Shown here in pieces: positions 1 to 6,052 of a stretch of DNA of 6,826 nt. Each line of letters begins with the position of its first letter. Positions within the stretch are counted from its first letter, which is position 1. This stretch comes from Puniceicoccaceae bacterium (GTDB taxonomy: Bacteria > Verrucomicrobiota > Verrucomicrobiia > Opitutales > Coraliomargaritaceae): assembly GCA_011522825.1 (NCBI GenBank), contig WTIG01000051.1:1-6826 (forward strand). Direction: 5' to 3'. Below the pieces are notes generated by a model. That model did not search any database. It had not been told where the DNA came from and was given only the letters and a program-made list of their open reading frames with translations. A program made the translations under genes and the position numbers.

Positions 1-1776
1 AATCTTGGGGTTGTAGAACTCACTATTGCTTTACATAAAACGTTCTCCAGTCCTAAAGATTCTTTTATCTTCGATGTCAGCCACCAAGGCTATGTGCATA
101 AGTTACTGACTGGAAGAAATGATGAACGCTTTCAAAAGCTTAGAAGTACAGACGGCCTGAGCGGATTTTTAAATAGAAATGAAAGCGAACACGATGCATT
201 TGGAGCCGGTCATGCGGGAACTGCACTCTCAGCAGCACTCGGAATGGCAAAAGCTCGAGATCTCAATGGAGGCGATGAACACATCATAGCTGTTTGCGGT
301 GACGCATCCTTCACCTGTGGCATCACGCTTGAAGCCTTAAATAACATTTCTAATTCCACAAAAAAGCTAATTGTAATCCTCAATGACAATAAGTGGTCGA
401 TTGCAAAAAATGTCGGGGCCATGGCTCGATATTTCAATGAGTTAATTACTAATCCAATCTATAACCGACTGAATGATAATTTAGAAAACATTTTAACCCA
501 TATCCCAGGCGGTAAGAAAATTATCCAATGGGGAGCTAAGTGGAAACGAGAGACAAAAAACCTTTTAATCTCCTCCTCTATTTTTGAGAAATTCGGCTTA
601 CGTTATATTGGACCCATAGATGGTCATGATTTTAAACAGCTCGATCATTATTTAGAATTTGCTAAAAATGCGACTCAGCCAGTCATTCTTCATGTCTTAA
701 CCACTAAAGGCAAAGGTTATAACGTAGCGATTGAAAACCCCGAGCGTTTTCATGGAGCTAGCCCCTTTGACATTCATTCTGGGAAAGCAGTAACTTCTAA
801 AAAACCTCCTGTTCCTAAATATCAAGATATCATGGGGGCTACTGTAACCAAACTAGCAAAAAACAATCCCAAAATCGTTGGTATCACCGCAGCTATGCCA
901 TCTGGGACTGGATTAAATATTCTGGAAAAAGCATTACCCGATCAATTTATTGATGTAGGCATTGCCGAAGAACACGCTGCCGTGTTTGCAGCTGGAATGG
1001 CAACAAAAGGCTACCATCCTGTCTGTGCAATCTATTCAACTTTTTTACAACGTGCCTTTGACCCAATCATTCATGATATAGCGATACAAAACCTACCCGT
1101 CTTATTTTGTATGGATCGCTCGGGACTCTCTCCAAATGATGGCGCAACCCATCACGGCTTATTTGACATTAGCTACCTCCGACCTATCCCTAATTGTTTG
1201 ATAATGGCACCTTCCGATGAAGATGAATTAGCCGATATGATTCAAACTGGACTGGATTATCAAGGGCCGGCATTTGTACGTTATCCTCGAGGTGAAGGAA
1301 TTGGAGCAACGGTAAAAGAAATACCTGAGTCCCTACCGGTTGGCGTATCTAAGAGAATTAAGGAAGGACTTGAGATTGATATATGGGCTTTAGGAACGAT
1401 GCTAGAACTTGGCCATCAATTAGCTGATAAACTCAGAGAACATAATATTCATGCTGGGGTCATCAACCCTCGCTTCGTAAAGCCAATTGATAATAAAGCG
1501 ATCAAGGCATCAGCGGAAAAGGTAAAGCTCATTGTCAGCATAGAAGACAATGTAGTTAAAGGAGGATTTGGTTCAGCCATTTCCGAACTACTTCAAGAAG
1601 AAAAAATTCCTTGCGCCGTTGAATCTATTGGCTGGCCAGATGAATTCGTTGATCATGCAAGTTCAGTCAATGATTTACGAAAGAGCCAAGGCTTAGATTT
1701 AGAATCAATTGTTACAAAGGTTTTAACGGCTTGGGAAAAAGCCGATTCAGGATCAGCTAGGGTTGAAATAAACTAG
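1..1776 (+). CDS. dxs: 1-deoxy-D-xylulose-5-phosphate synthase, 5'-truncated by window edge
   Basis: Dxs condenses pyruvate and glyceraldehyde 3-phosphate, using thiamine diphosphate and Mg2+, to make 1-deoxy-D-xylulose 5-phosphate. This is the first step of the cytoplasmic MEP isoprenoid pathway and also feeds thiamine and pyridoxal synthesis. The frame is open from base 1 and its first residues, NLGVVELTIALH, match an internal Dxs segment, so the GTG at 94 is not the start. About 45-50 N-terminal residues, including the first catalytic His, lie outside; 591 residues are visible of an expected 620-640. Counting from the edge: ThDP/Mg motif GDASFTCG at 100-107 with NDN at 128-130; catalytic Glu323 in GIAEEHA (E. 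coli Glu370); IYSTFLQR ending at Arg351; DRSG at 372-375; DGATHHG with Asp380 and His384; phosphate-binding Arg430 in RYPRG; then the transketolase C-terminal domain (INPRFVKPID). Key residues are intact. The GDA and GHAGTALS variants look PVC-type. It ends in TAG, 17 bases from the convergent uvrB. Confidence 0.97.
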   Translation, partial: NLGVVELTIALHKTFSSPKDSFIFDVSHQGYVHKLLTGRNDERFQKLRSTDGLSGFLNRNESEHDAFGAGHAGTALSAALGMAKARDLNGGDEHIIAVCGDASFTCGITLEALNNISNSTKKLIVILNDNKWSIAKNVGAMARYFNELITNPIYNRLNDNLENILTHIPGGKKIIQWGAKWKRETKNLLISSSIFEKFGLRYIGPIDGHDFKQLDHYLEFAKNATQPVILHVLTTKGKGYNVAIENPERFHGASPFDIHSGKAVTSKKPPVPKYQDIMGATVTKLAKNNPKIVGITAAMPSGTGLNILEKALPDQFIDVGIAEEHAAVFAAGMATKGYHPVCAIYSTFLQRAFDPIIHDIAIQNLPVLFCMDRSGLSPNDGATHHGLFDISYLRPIPNCLIMAPSDEDELADMIQTGLDYQGPAFVRYPRGEGIGATVKEIPESLPVGVSKRIKEGLEIDIWALGTMLELGHQLADKLREHNIHAGVINPRFVKPIDNKAIKASAEKVKLIVSIEDNVVKGGFGSAISELLQEEKIPCAVESIGWPDEFVDHASSVNDLRKSQGLDLESIVTKVLTAWEKADSGSARVEIN

Positions 1777-1793
1777 AAAAGCATCCTTATAAA

Positions 1794-3860
1794 CTAACGT
1801 TTACGAGGCTTTCGCTTCGGCAAGCCATCTTTGTTGTACATTCCTTTGCTTTTTCTCTTTTTAAATCCATTAGTCGCATTACTCCCGCCACTTCCTTTTG
1901 CTTTATTTTTCAAAAGGTCGATTTGATCCCTCAATAGAGCAGCCTTTTCAAAATTTAATTTTTGGGCCGCTTCAAGCATAGCCATTTCGAGTTCAGCAAT
2001 CACTTCTTTAGACACCGCTTCCTCTTCTGAGACTTGCTTTGTCTTATCATCTTTCTGCTCATATTGATAACTGGACTGAAGACCCTCTTGTATCTCTCGT
2101 GTGATTGTCTTAGGAACAATGCCATGTTTTTCATTATACTCAATTTGCCGAGTTCTGCGTTCATCACTTATGTCCAAAGTCGCCTGAATCGAATCAGTAA
2201 TTTTATCTGCATATAATATCACACGTCCTTCAATATGACGAGCTGCCCGTCCAGCAGTCTGAATAAGACTGGTACGACTTCTCAAAAAACCTTCCTTATC
2301 TGCATCCAAAATCGCTACCAAAGCAACTTCAGGCAAATCCAGCCCTTCTCTCAATAAATTGACCCCAATCAATACGTCAAAATCTCCTTTTCTTAGGCGA
2401 CGGAGAATCTCAACTCGCTCAATCGCATCAATATCTGAATGTAAATATTCTACTCTTAAGCCTGCCTGATCTAAAAAATCAGCCAAATCTTCAGCCATTC
2501 GTTTCGTCAAGGTTGATACCAGGATACGATCGCCCTTTTCCACAGTTTCTTGTGATTCTTGAATCAAATCTTCAACCTGACCTTTAATCGGACGTATTAT
2601 AATAACTGGATCCAAAAGCCCGGTGGGTCGTATCACTTGCTCAGCAATCACCGATGCGTTTTCCAACTCATAGGGAGCCGGTGTTGCGGATACATAAACG
2701 ATTTGATTACTGATTTGATTAAATTCATCAAAGGTTTGTGGACGGTTATCTAAAGCTGACGGCAAACGAAATCCATAATCAACAAGTTTTTCCTTTCTTG
2801 CACGATCACCATTATACATTGCTCGTATTTGTGGAATAGTTACATGACTTTCATCAATAAAGATAAGGAAATCTTTTTCAAAAAAATCGATTAAACAAAA
2901 GGGACGTTCGCCAGACTTTCTTCCTGACAAATATCGAGAATAATTTTCTATCCCTGTGCAAAAGCCCATTTCCTCTAATAATTCAATATCGTATTCTGTT
3001 CGCATACGAATCCTTTGAGCTTCCAATAACATATTTTGGGACTCAAACCATTGCACACGCTCTTCAAGCTCTTCCCTTATACCCTTTACTGCACTGACAA
3101 CCTTATCCTTTGGAGTTGCATATTGATTAGCCGGGTAAAGATCAAATCCACTCAAACGCTCTATAGAATTGCCGGTTAATGGGTCTAGTGAAATAATCGT
3201 TTCGAGAGTGTCCCCCCAAAATTCTAGACGAACTCCAGTTTCTAAATAAGCAGGAAATACATCTACAACATCTCCACGTACTCGAAATGTGCCTCGTTTA
3301 AAATCGATATCATTACGATTATAATGAATCTCAACAAGATGCTCGAGTAAACGATCCCGAGATAAGTCCATGCCCTCTTTTAAAACGAGCATCATTGTTT
3401 TAAAATCATCAGGTGAACCTAATCCATAAATACAAGACACACTGGCAATCACAATGACATCCTCTTTGCTAATCAGCGACGAAGAAGCTGAGATTCTGAG
3501 ACGTTCAATATCATCATTAATCGAAGAATCTTTTTCTATATAAGTATCTGTCTGTGGCACATATGCTTCAGGCTGATAATAGTCGTAATAACTGACAAAA
3601 TATTCCACCGCATTATCAGGAAAAAACGTTTTAAACTCTGAATATAATTGAGCCGCTAAAGTTTTATTGTGGGAAATGATCAGTGTTGGCTTTTTGCAGC
3701 TTTGTATGACATTCGCCATCGTGAATGTTTTACCTGAGCCCGTTACACCTAATAGGGTTTGGTGTTTATTTTTTTGTTCAATGGATTCAACAATAGCCTT
3801 AATCGCATCTGGCTGATCGCCAGTTGGTTGATACTCACTCTTCAGTTGAAATTGTGCCAT
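1794..3860 (-). CDS. uvrB: Excinuclease ABC subunit UvrB
   Basis: UvrB is the damage-verifying subunit of nucleotide excision repair: it is loaded by UvrA, clamps the strand at the lesion and recruits UvrC for incision. The 688-residue protein is complete (E. coli has 673). Visible parts: the YQPTGDQP start region; Walker A GVTGSGKT at 38-45; the lesion-probing beta-hairpin from YDYYQPEAYVP (92-102) to about 120; Walker B DESH at 336-339; RPTGLLDP at 411-418; helicase motif V GVNLLREGLD (499-508); motif VI QTAGRAAR (534-541); and the UVR domain (about 620-651) that contacts UvrC. Beyond it is a Lys/Arg-rich tail (652-688, 14 of 37 residues basic) that E. coli UvrB lacks. The ATG at 3858-3860 fits the family's N-terminus. 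No Shine-Dalgarno precedes it, and the best -10 lies only 7 bases upstream. It follows tsf on the same strand but is separated by a terminator. I saw no LexA-type box. Stop is TAG. Confidence 0.98.
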   Translation of the reverse strand: MAQFQLKSEYQPTGDQPDAIKAIVESIEQKNKHQTLLGVTGSGKTFTMANVIQSCKKPTLIISHNKTLAAQLYSEFKTFFPDNAVEYFVSYYDYYQPEAYVPQTDTYIEKDSSINDDIERLRISASSSLISKEDVIVIASVSCIYGLGSPDDFKTMMLVLKEGMDLSRDRLLEHLVEIHYNRNDIDFKRGTFRVRGDVVDVFPAYLETGVRLEFWGDTLETIISLDPLTGNSIERLSGFDLYPANQYATPKDKVVSAVKGIREELEERVQWFESQNMLLEAQRIRMRTEYDIELLEEMGFCTGIENYSRYLSGRKSGERPFCLIDFFEKDFLIFIDESHVTIPQIRAMYNGDRARKEKLVDYGFRLPSALDNRPQTFDEFNQISNQIVYVSATPAPYELENASVIAEQVIRPTGLLDPVIIIRPIKGQVEDLIQESQETVEKGDRILVSTLTKRMAEDLADFLDQAGLRVEYLHSDIDAIERVEILRRLRKGDFDVLIGVNLLREGLDLPEVALVAILDADKEGFLRSRTSLIQTAGRAARHIEGRVILYADKITDSIQATLDISDERRTRQIEYNEKHGIVPKTITREIQEGLQSSYQYEQKDDKTKQVSEEEAVSKEVIAELEMAMLEAAQKLNFEKAALLRDQIDLLKNKAKGSGGSNATNGFKKRKSKGMYNKDGLPKRKPRKR

Positions 3861-3867
3861 TTAAGCA

Positions 3868-3894
3868 ATGATAAGAAATCCAGAATCTATGCAA
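3868..3894 (-). promoter_or_regulatory. Candidate uvrB promoter
   Basis: On the - strand, TTGCAT (3889-3894) is followed after 15 bases by TATCAT (3868-3873), a 5-of-6 match to the sigma-70 -10 consensus; shifting the -35 one base to CTTGCA gives 16. The site sits downstream of the tsf terminator, where an independent uvrB promoter is needed. Only 7 bases separate the -10 from the ATG, so transcription from it would give an almost leaderless mRNA, which fits the lack of a ribosome-binding site. The spacing is short and the -35 is weak, so this is inference. Confidence 0.35.
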
Positions 3895-3905
3895 GCAGAA
3901 GGCAG

Positions 3906-3939
3906 ATAAAAATAAAAAAGCCTCGATAAACGAGGCTTT
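3906..3939 (-). terminator. Intrinsic terminator of the rpsB-tsf operon
   Basis: There is a perfect 9-bp stem, AAAGCCTCG / CGAGGCTTT (3917-3925 and 3931-3939), with a 5-base loop. Read on the - strand, the stem runs into a T-rich tract (TTTTTTATTTTTAT on that strand). It begins 23 bases beyond the tsf stop codon. The T tract is only on the - strand side, so it terminates transcription coming from tsf and separates the operon from uvrB. Confidence 0.9.
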
Positions 3940-3962
3940 GAAAATTGGATATATCGAATGAA

Positions 3963-4550
3963 TTAAGCACCGATCTGAAAACGAGCGAATCGTCTGATCA
4001 CCATGTTTTCACCCATAGTTGCAATCTTTTCAGTCAAGACTTGTTGAACTGTTTGATCTGGGTTTTTTACATAGGCTTGTTCAAGCAAGCAAGATTCGCT
4101 TAAGAATTTGTTGATTTTACCTTCTACAATTTTCTCAATTGCTGCTGGTGGTTTCCCTTCGGCTTGCCCTTCTGCAATTTCACGCTCCTTCTTGATAATC
4201 TCTGGATCAATTTCTTCTCTAGAAACACATACAGGATTTGTAGCTGCCACGTGCATAGCAATATCACGAACGAAGTCTTTAAAATCATCTGTTTTCGCAA
4301 CGAAATCACTTTCGCAATTCACTTCAACAAGCACTCCAACTTTTCCACCTAAATGGATGTAAGAGTTTACTAAACCCTCACTAGCTTCACGAGTCGCTTT
4401 CTTAGCGGCTGTTGCAGCACCTTTCTTTCTCAAGATTTCGACTGCCTTATCTACATTACCCTCAGATTCAACAAGTGCTTTCTTACAATCCATTAAGCCT
4501 GCACCTGTACTCTCTCTGAGTTCACCTACCATTTTTGCATTTATTTCCAT
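3963..4550 (-). CDS. tsf: Translation elongation factor EF-Ts (short form)
   Basis: EF-Ts is the guanine-nucleotide exchange factor that releases GDP from EF-Tu in the cytoplasm during translation elongation. The protein is 195 residues: an N-terminal UBA-like domain (about 1-45, with RESTGAGLMDCKKAL at 12-26), then a core with the EF-Tu-contacting segment CESDFVAKTDDF (79-90; Asp82 and Phe83 correspond to the E. coli TDFV motif), and the typical C-terminus ENMVIRRFARFQIGA. E. coli EF-Ts has 283 residues with a duplicated core. This one has the half-size layout of Thermus EF-Ts (about 196 residues, dimeric), so it is a natural short form and not a truncation. It lies 32 bases downstream of rpsB on the same strand, in the standard operon, and is followed by a strong terminator. 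The ATG at 4548-4550 gives the family's usual N-terminus; the bases before it are nearly all A and T and contain no Shine-Dalgarno. Confidence 0.97.
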   Translation of the reverse strand: MEINAKMVGELRESTGAGLMDCKKALVESEGNVDKAVEILRKKGAATAAKKATREASEGLVNSYIHLGGKVGVLVEVNCESDFVAKTDDFKDFVRDIAMHVAATNPVCVSREEIDPEIIKKEREIAEGQAEGKPPAAIEKIVEGKINKFLSESCLLEQAYVKNPDQTVQQVLTEKIATMGENMVIRRFARFQIGA

Positions 4551-4582
4551 AATTAAAAATTATTCAAAATCTTTTGATTAAA

Positions 4583-5374
4583 TTATTCCTCACCTTCGTA
4601 ACCTTCAGGTAATGTCACTTCAACATCATCTTCTTGTTCAAAAGTTGTTTCGGGTGTTACTGATTTAGAAACTTTAGATGATTTCTTAAGTTCTCTCTTA
4701 TCCAGTCCTGAATCAATTGCATCCACTAATGTTTCAATAATGATTCTAATAGATTTTACGGCATCATCATTACCAGGAATCGGATGCTGTACAGGCGTAG
4801 GGTCAGAATTTGTATCTACGAGGCCGATCACTGGAATATTCAAACGATTGGCTTCCGCAACCGCTATCTCTTCATTTTTTACATCAATAACGATTAATGC
4901 TGCAGGCAATTCCTCAATATTAAGAATGCCCTCAAAGTTACGATTCATTCTGCTCATCTGGCGACGGATAGCAGCTTCTTCTTTACCTGGAAGCTTTTCA
5001 AGCTCTCCACTCTCATCCATTTTAAGAAACTTTCTGTATTTGATGAGAGATGTCTTCATTGTTGAGAAGTTAGTTAAACCTCCACCCATCCAACGATTTA
5101 CGCAGTAAGGCATTTTACAAGCAGTAGCACCTTCTCTAATAATTTCTTGTGCTTGTTTCTTAGTTCCGATGAACCAAATATCTTTTCCTGAAGCAACAAT
5201 CTGCTCAATTACTTCACAGGCTTCACCTAATAATTGATGAGTCTTTTCTAGGTCAATAATAGAAATCCCGTTCTTGTTACCATAAACAAATGGTTTTGAT
5301 TTAGGATTCCAGCGTTTCAATTGGTGTCCGAAGTGGACGCCTGCATCTAATAGATCTTTAGGTGTGATATTCAT
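4583..5374 (-). CDS. rpsB: 30S ribosomal protein S2
   Basis: S2 is a late-assembling 30S subunit protein that helps hold S1 on the ribosome. The 263-residue protein is complete. It shows the conserved start LLDAGVHFGHQLKRWNPK (8-25), the first S2 signature around WFIGTKKQAQEII (67-79), NRWMGGGLTNF (93-103), a coiled-coil-type insertion (about 105-150), and the second signature from PVIGLVDTNSDP through HPIPGNDDA (181-205). A Ser/Thr/Lys linker leads to an acidic C-terminal tail (about 246-263), making it some 20 residues longer than E. coli S2. It is the first gene of the rpsB-tsf operon. The ATG at 5372-5374 is the only start giving a normal N-terminus. No Shine-Dalgarno precedes it; the -10-like and palindromic sequences upstream are described separately. 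Stop is TAA. Confidence 0.98.
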   Translation of the reverse strand: MNITPKDLLDAGVHFGHQLKRWNPKSKPFVYGNKNGISIIDLEKTHQLLGEACEVIEQIVASGKDIWFIGTKKQAQEIIREGATACKMPYCVNRWMGGGLTNFSTMKTSLIKYRKFLKMDESGELEKLPGKEEAAIRRQMSRMNRNFEGILNIEELPAALIVIDVKNEEIAVAEANRLNIPVIGLVDTNSDPTPVQHPIPGNDDAVKSIRIIIETLVDAIDSGLDKRELKKSSKVSKSVTPETTFEQEDDVEVTLPEGYEGEE

Positions 5375-5386
5375 AATAGTTTCAAA

Positions 5387-5470
5387 GCCCGTATAATAAA
5401 ACAGGAGAAATAAAGTTTTCTTATTGGTTAGTTATTAGTGATTAATATTAATCGTGAAACGATGAATCAA
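5387..5470 (-). promoter_or_regulatory. Candidate rpsB-tsf promoter region with palindrome
   Basis: Two possible - strand promoters lie upstream of rpsB. The first has TTGATT (5465-5470), 17 bases, then TATTAA (5442-5447), each 4 of 6 to consensus, giving a leader of roughly 60 bases. The second is a lone -10-like TATTAT just upstream of rpsB (about 5393-5398) without a good -35, giving a leader of about 12 bases. The first -10 lies inside a perfect 14-base palindrome, GATTAATATTAATC (5440-5453), which could bind a regulator or simply be AT-rich promoter DNA. A weak inverted repeat TCGT-GAA-ACGA (5452-5462) adjoins it. I did not see the leader structure used for S2 autoregulation in gamma-proteobacteria. 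Confidence 0.35.
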
Positions 5471-5491
5471 AGTCACCACAGTTAATAAATC

Positions 5492-5532
5492 AAGAAAAAA
5501 TGCTTAATAAATGGATTTTAATCCCTTAAAGC
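5492..5532 (-). terminator. Weak terminator-like hairpin upstream of the rpsB promoter
   Basis: Read on the - strand, an imperfect nested stem pairs the 5526-5532 arm with the 5502-5507 arm (GCTTTAA with TTAAGC, one bulged T) and encloses GGAT-TAAA-ATCC (5513-5524). It is followed by ATTTTTTCTT (5492-5501). It lies about 110 bases past the stop of the small reading frame and just before the proposed rpsB promoter, a sensible place for a terminator. The stem is AT-rich with internal unpaired bases, so the call is tentative. Confidence 0.3.
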
Positions 5533-5642
5533 GTTCACTCATACTGATTAGCTAGTATATTTGGCTTAAGTTAGCGCCTTGGAATAACAATTAATAGAAT
5601 ATTACTTCGATCATAAACTCTGATTTTATCCAGTTTTATGCT

Positions 5643-5906
5643 TTATGGAATCACAAAAGAATGAGCGAAGCCAAGAAAATCTTCATGGTATTCGTATGAA
5701 TGATTACTTTGATCGAATAACTGCATAACCGTCATAACATAATCTTCAATATCCACTATCAGATAGTCGCTGACTATCTGCTCTGCTTTTATGAAAAAAG
5801 TGTAAGCTTTCGGATTTATTTTAAACTTCAGCAGATGGTTATTCCCATTCGATTCGTGTAATTGCTGTAAATCCGATTCCTTTACATGATCCACTTGGCC
5901 GTCCAC
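5643..5906 (-). CDS. Hypothetical protein, 87 aa, unrecognised, start uncertain
   Basis: I do not recognise this protein. From the GTG at 5904-5906 it reads 87 residues, VDGQVDHVKESDLQQL to the end GFAHSFVIP and a TAA stop. It is acidic (14 Asp/Glu against 5 Lys and no Arg), has 6 His, and has no signal peptide or membrane segment. The middle (INPKAYTFFIKAEQIVSDY onward) alternates like a small alpha/beta domain. The frame stays open above the GTG to a TAA at 5940-5942, adding NQYYRLKIEPF, which looks as protein-like as the rest but holds no ATG, GTG or TTG, only a CTG (5922-5924) and an ATT (5916-5918). So the true start may be rare, or the gene may have lost its 5' end. No Shine-Dalgarno is visible. 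It lies between the isomerase and rpsB, all on the - strand. It could also be a chance frame; the length alone proves little in AT-rich DNA. Confidence 0.45.
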   Translation of the reverse strand: MDGQVDHVKESDLQQLHESNGNNHLLKFKINPKAYTFFIKAEQIVSDYLIVDIEDYVMTVMQLFDQSNHSYEYHEDFLGFAHSFVIP

Positions 5907-5980
5907 AAAAGGTTCAATTTTCAGTCGATAATACTGGTTTTAAAAATAATTTTTTCTTTGATCGAATTCTTTCACGGAAT

Positions 5981-6006
5981 AAAGTCACTTTAAATAAAGA
6001 GACTTT
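5981..6006. repeat. Near-perfect inverted repeat (26 bases) between the small gene and the isomerase
   Basis: The arms AAAGTC (5981-5986) and GACTTT (6001-6006) pair fully. After one unpaired base on each side, CTTT (5988-5991) and AAAG (5996-5999) pair around a 4-base loop, giving 10 base pairs with one mismatch. It sits 47 bases past the isomerase stop on that gene's strand. There is no run of T after it on either strand, so it is a poor rho-independent terminator; a 3'-end protecting hairpin or a protein-binding site is equally possible. The rest of 5940-6052 is AT-rich and otherwise featureless to me. Confidence 0.5.
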
Positions 6007-6052
6007 GATCTGTAGATATATTCCCAGAATTTTAAAAACTATCTAAAGTTAA

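Noticed and set aside
94..96. GTG at 94 as the start of dxs
   Set aside because: The frame upstream to base 1 encodes conserved Dxs sequence, so the gene begins outside the window.
210..437. 75-codon - strand frame opposite dxs
   Set aside because: Antisense to the conserved cofactor-binding region of Dxs; composition mirrors that gene.
2034..2753. Short + strand frames opposite uvrB (2034-2216 and 2559-2753)
   Set aside because: Antisense shadows of conserved UvrB helicase motifs; no independent support.
3861..3962. LexA/SOS box upstream of uvrB
   Set aside because: No CTGT-N8-ACAG or GAAC-N4-GTTC type site was seen; the only strong symmetry there is the terminator.
4108..4362. Open frames on both strands inside tsf (+ 4108-4362, + 4164-4352, - 4124-4309)
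   Set aside because: All overlap the conserved EF-Ts coding frame and have no domain or start signal of their own.
3963..4550. tsf as a truncated pseudogene because it is 90 residues shorter than the E. coli protein
   Set aside because: The normal C-terminus RRFARFQIGA is present and the length matches the known short EF-Ts class.
4740..5108. 122-codon open frame on the + strand opposite rpsB
   Set aside because: It is the complement of a highly conserved ribosomal protein gene; its protein is low-complexity Ser/Ile-rich with no recognisable domain, as expected of a shadow frame.
5707..5967. 12-base direct repeat CTTTGATCGAAT at 5707-5718 and 5956-5967
   Set aside because: Only two copies, in AT-rich DNA, one inside the small reading frame; no further copies or repeat spacing were seen.
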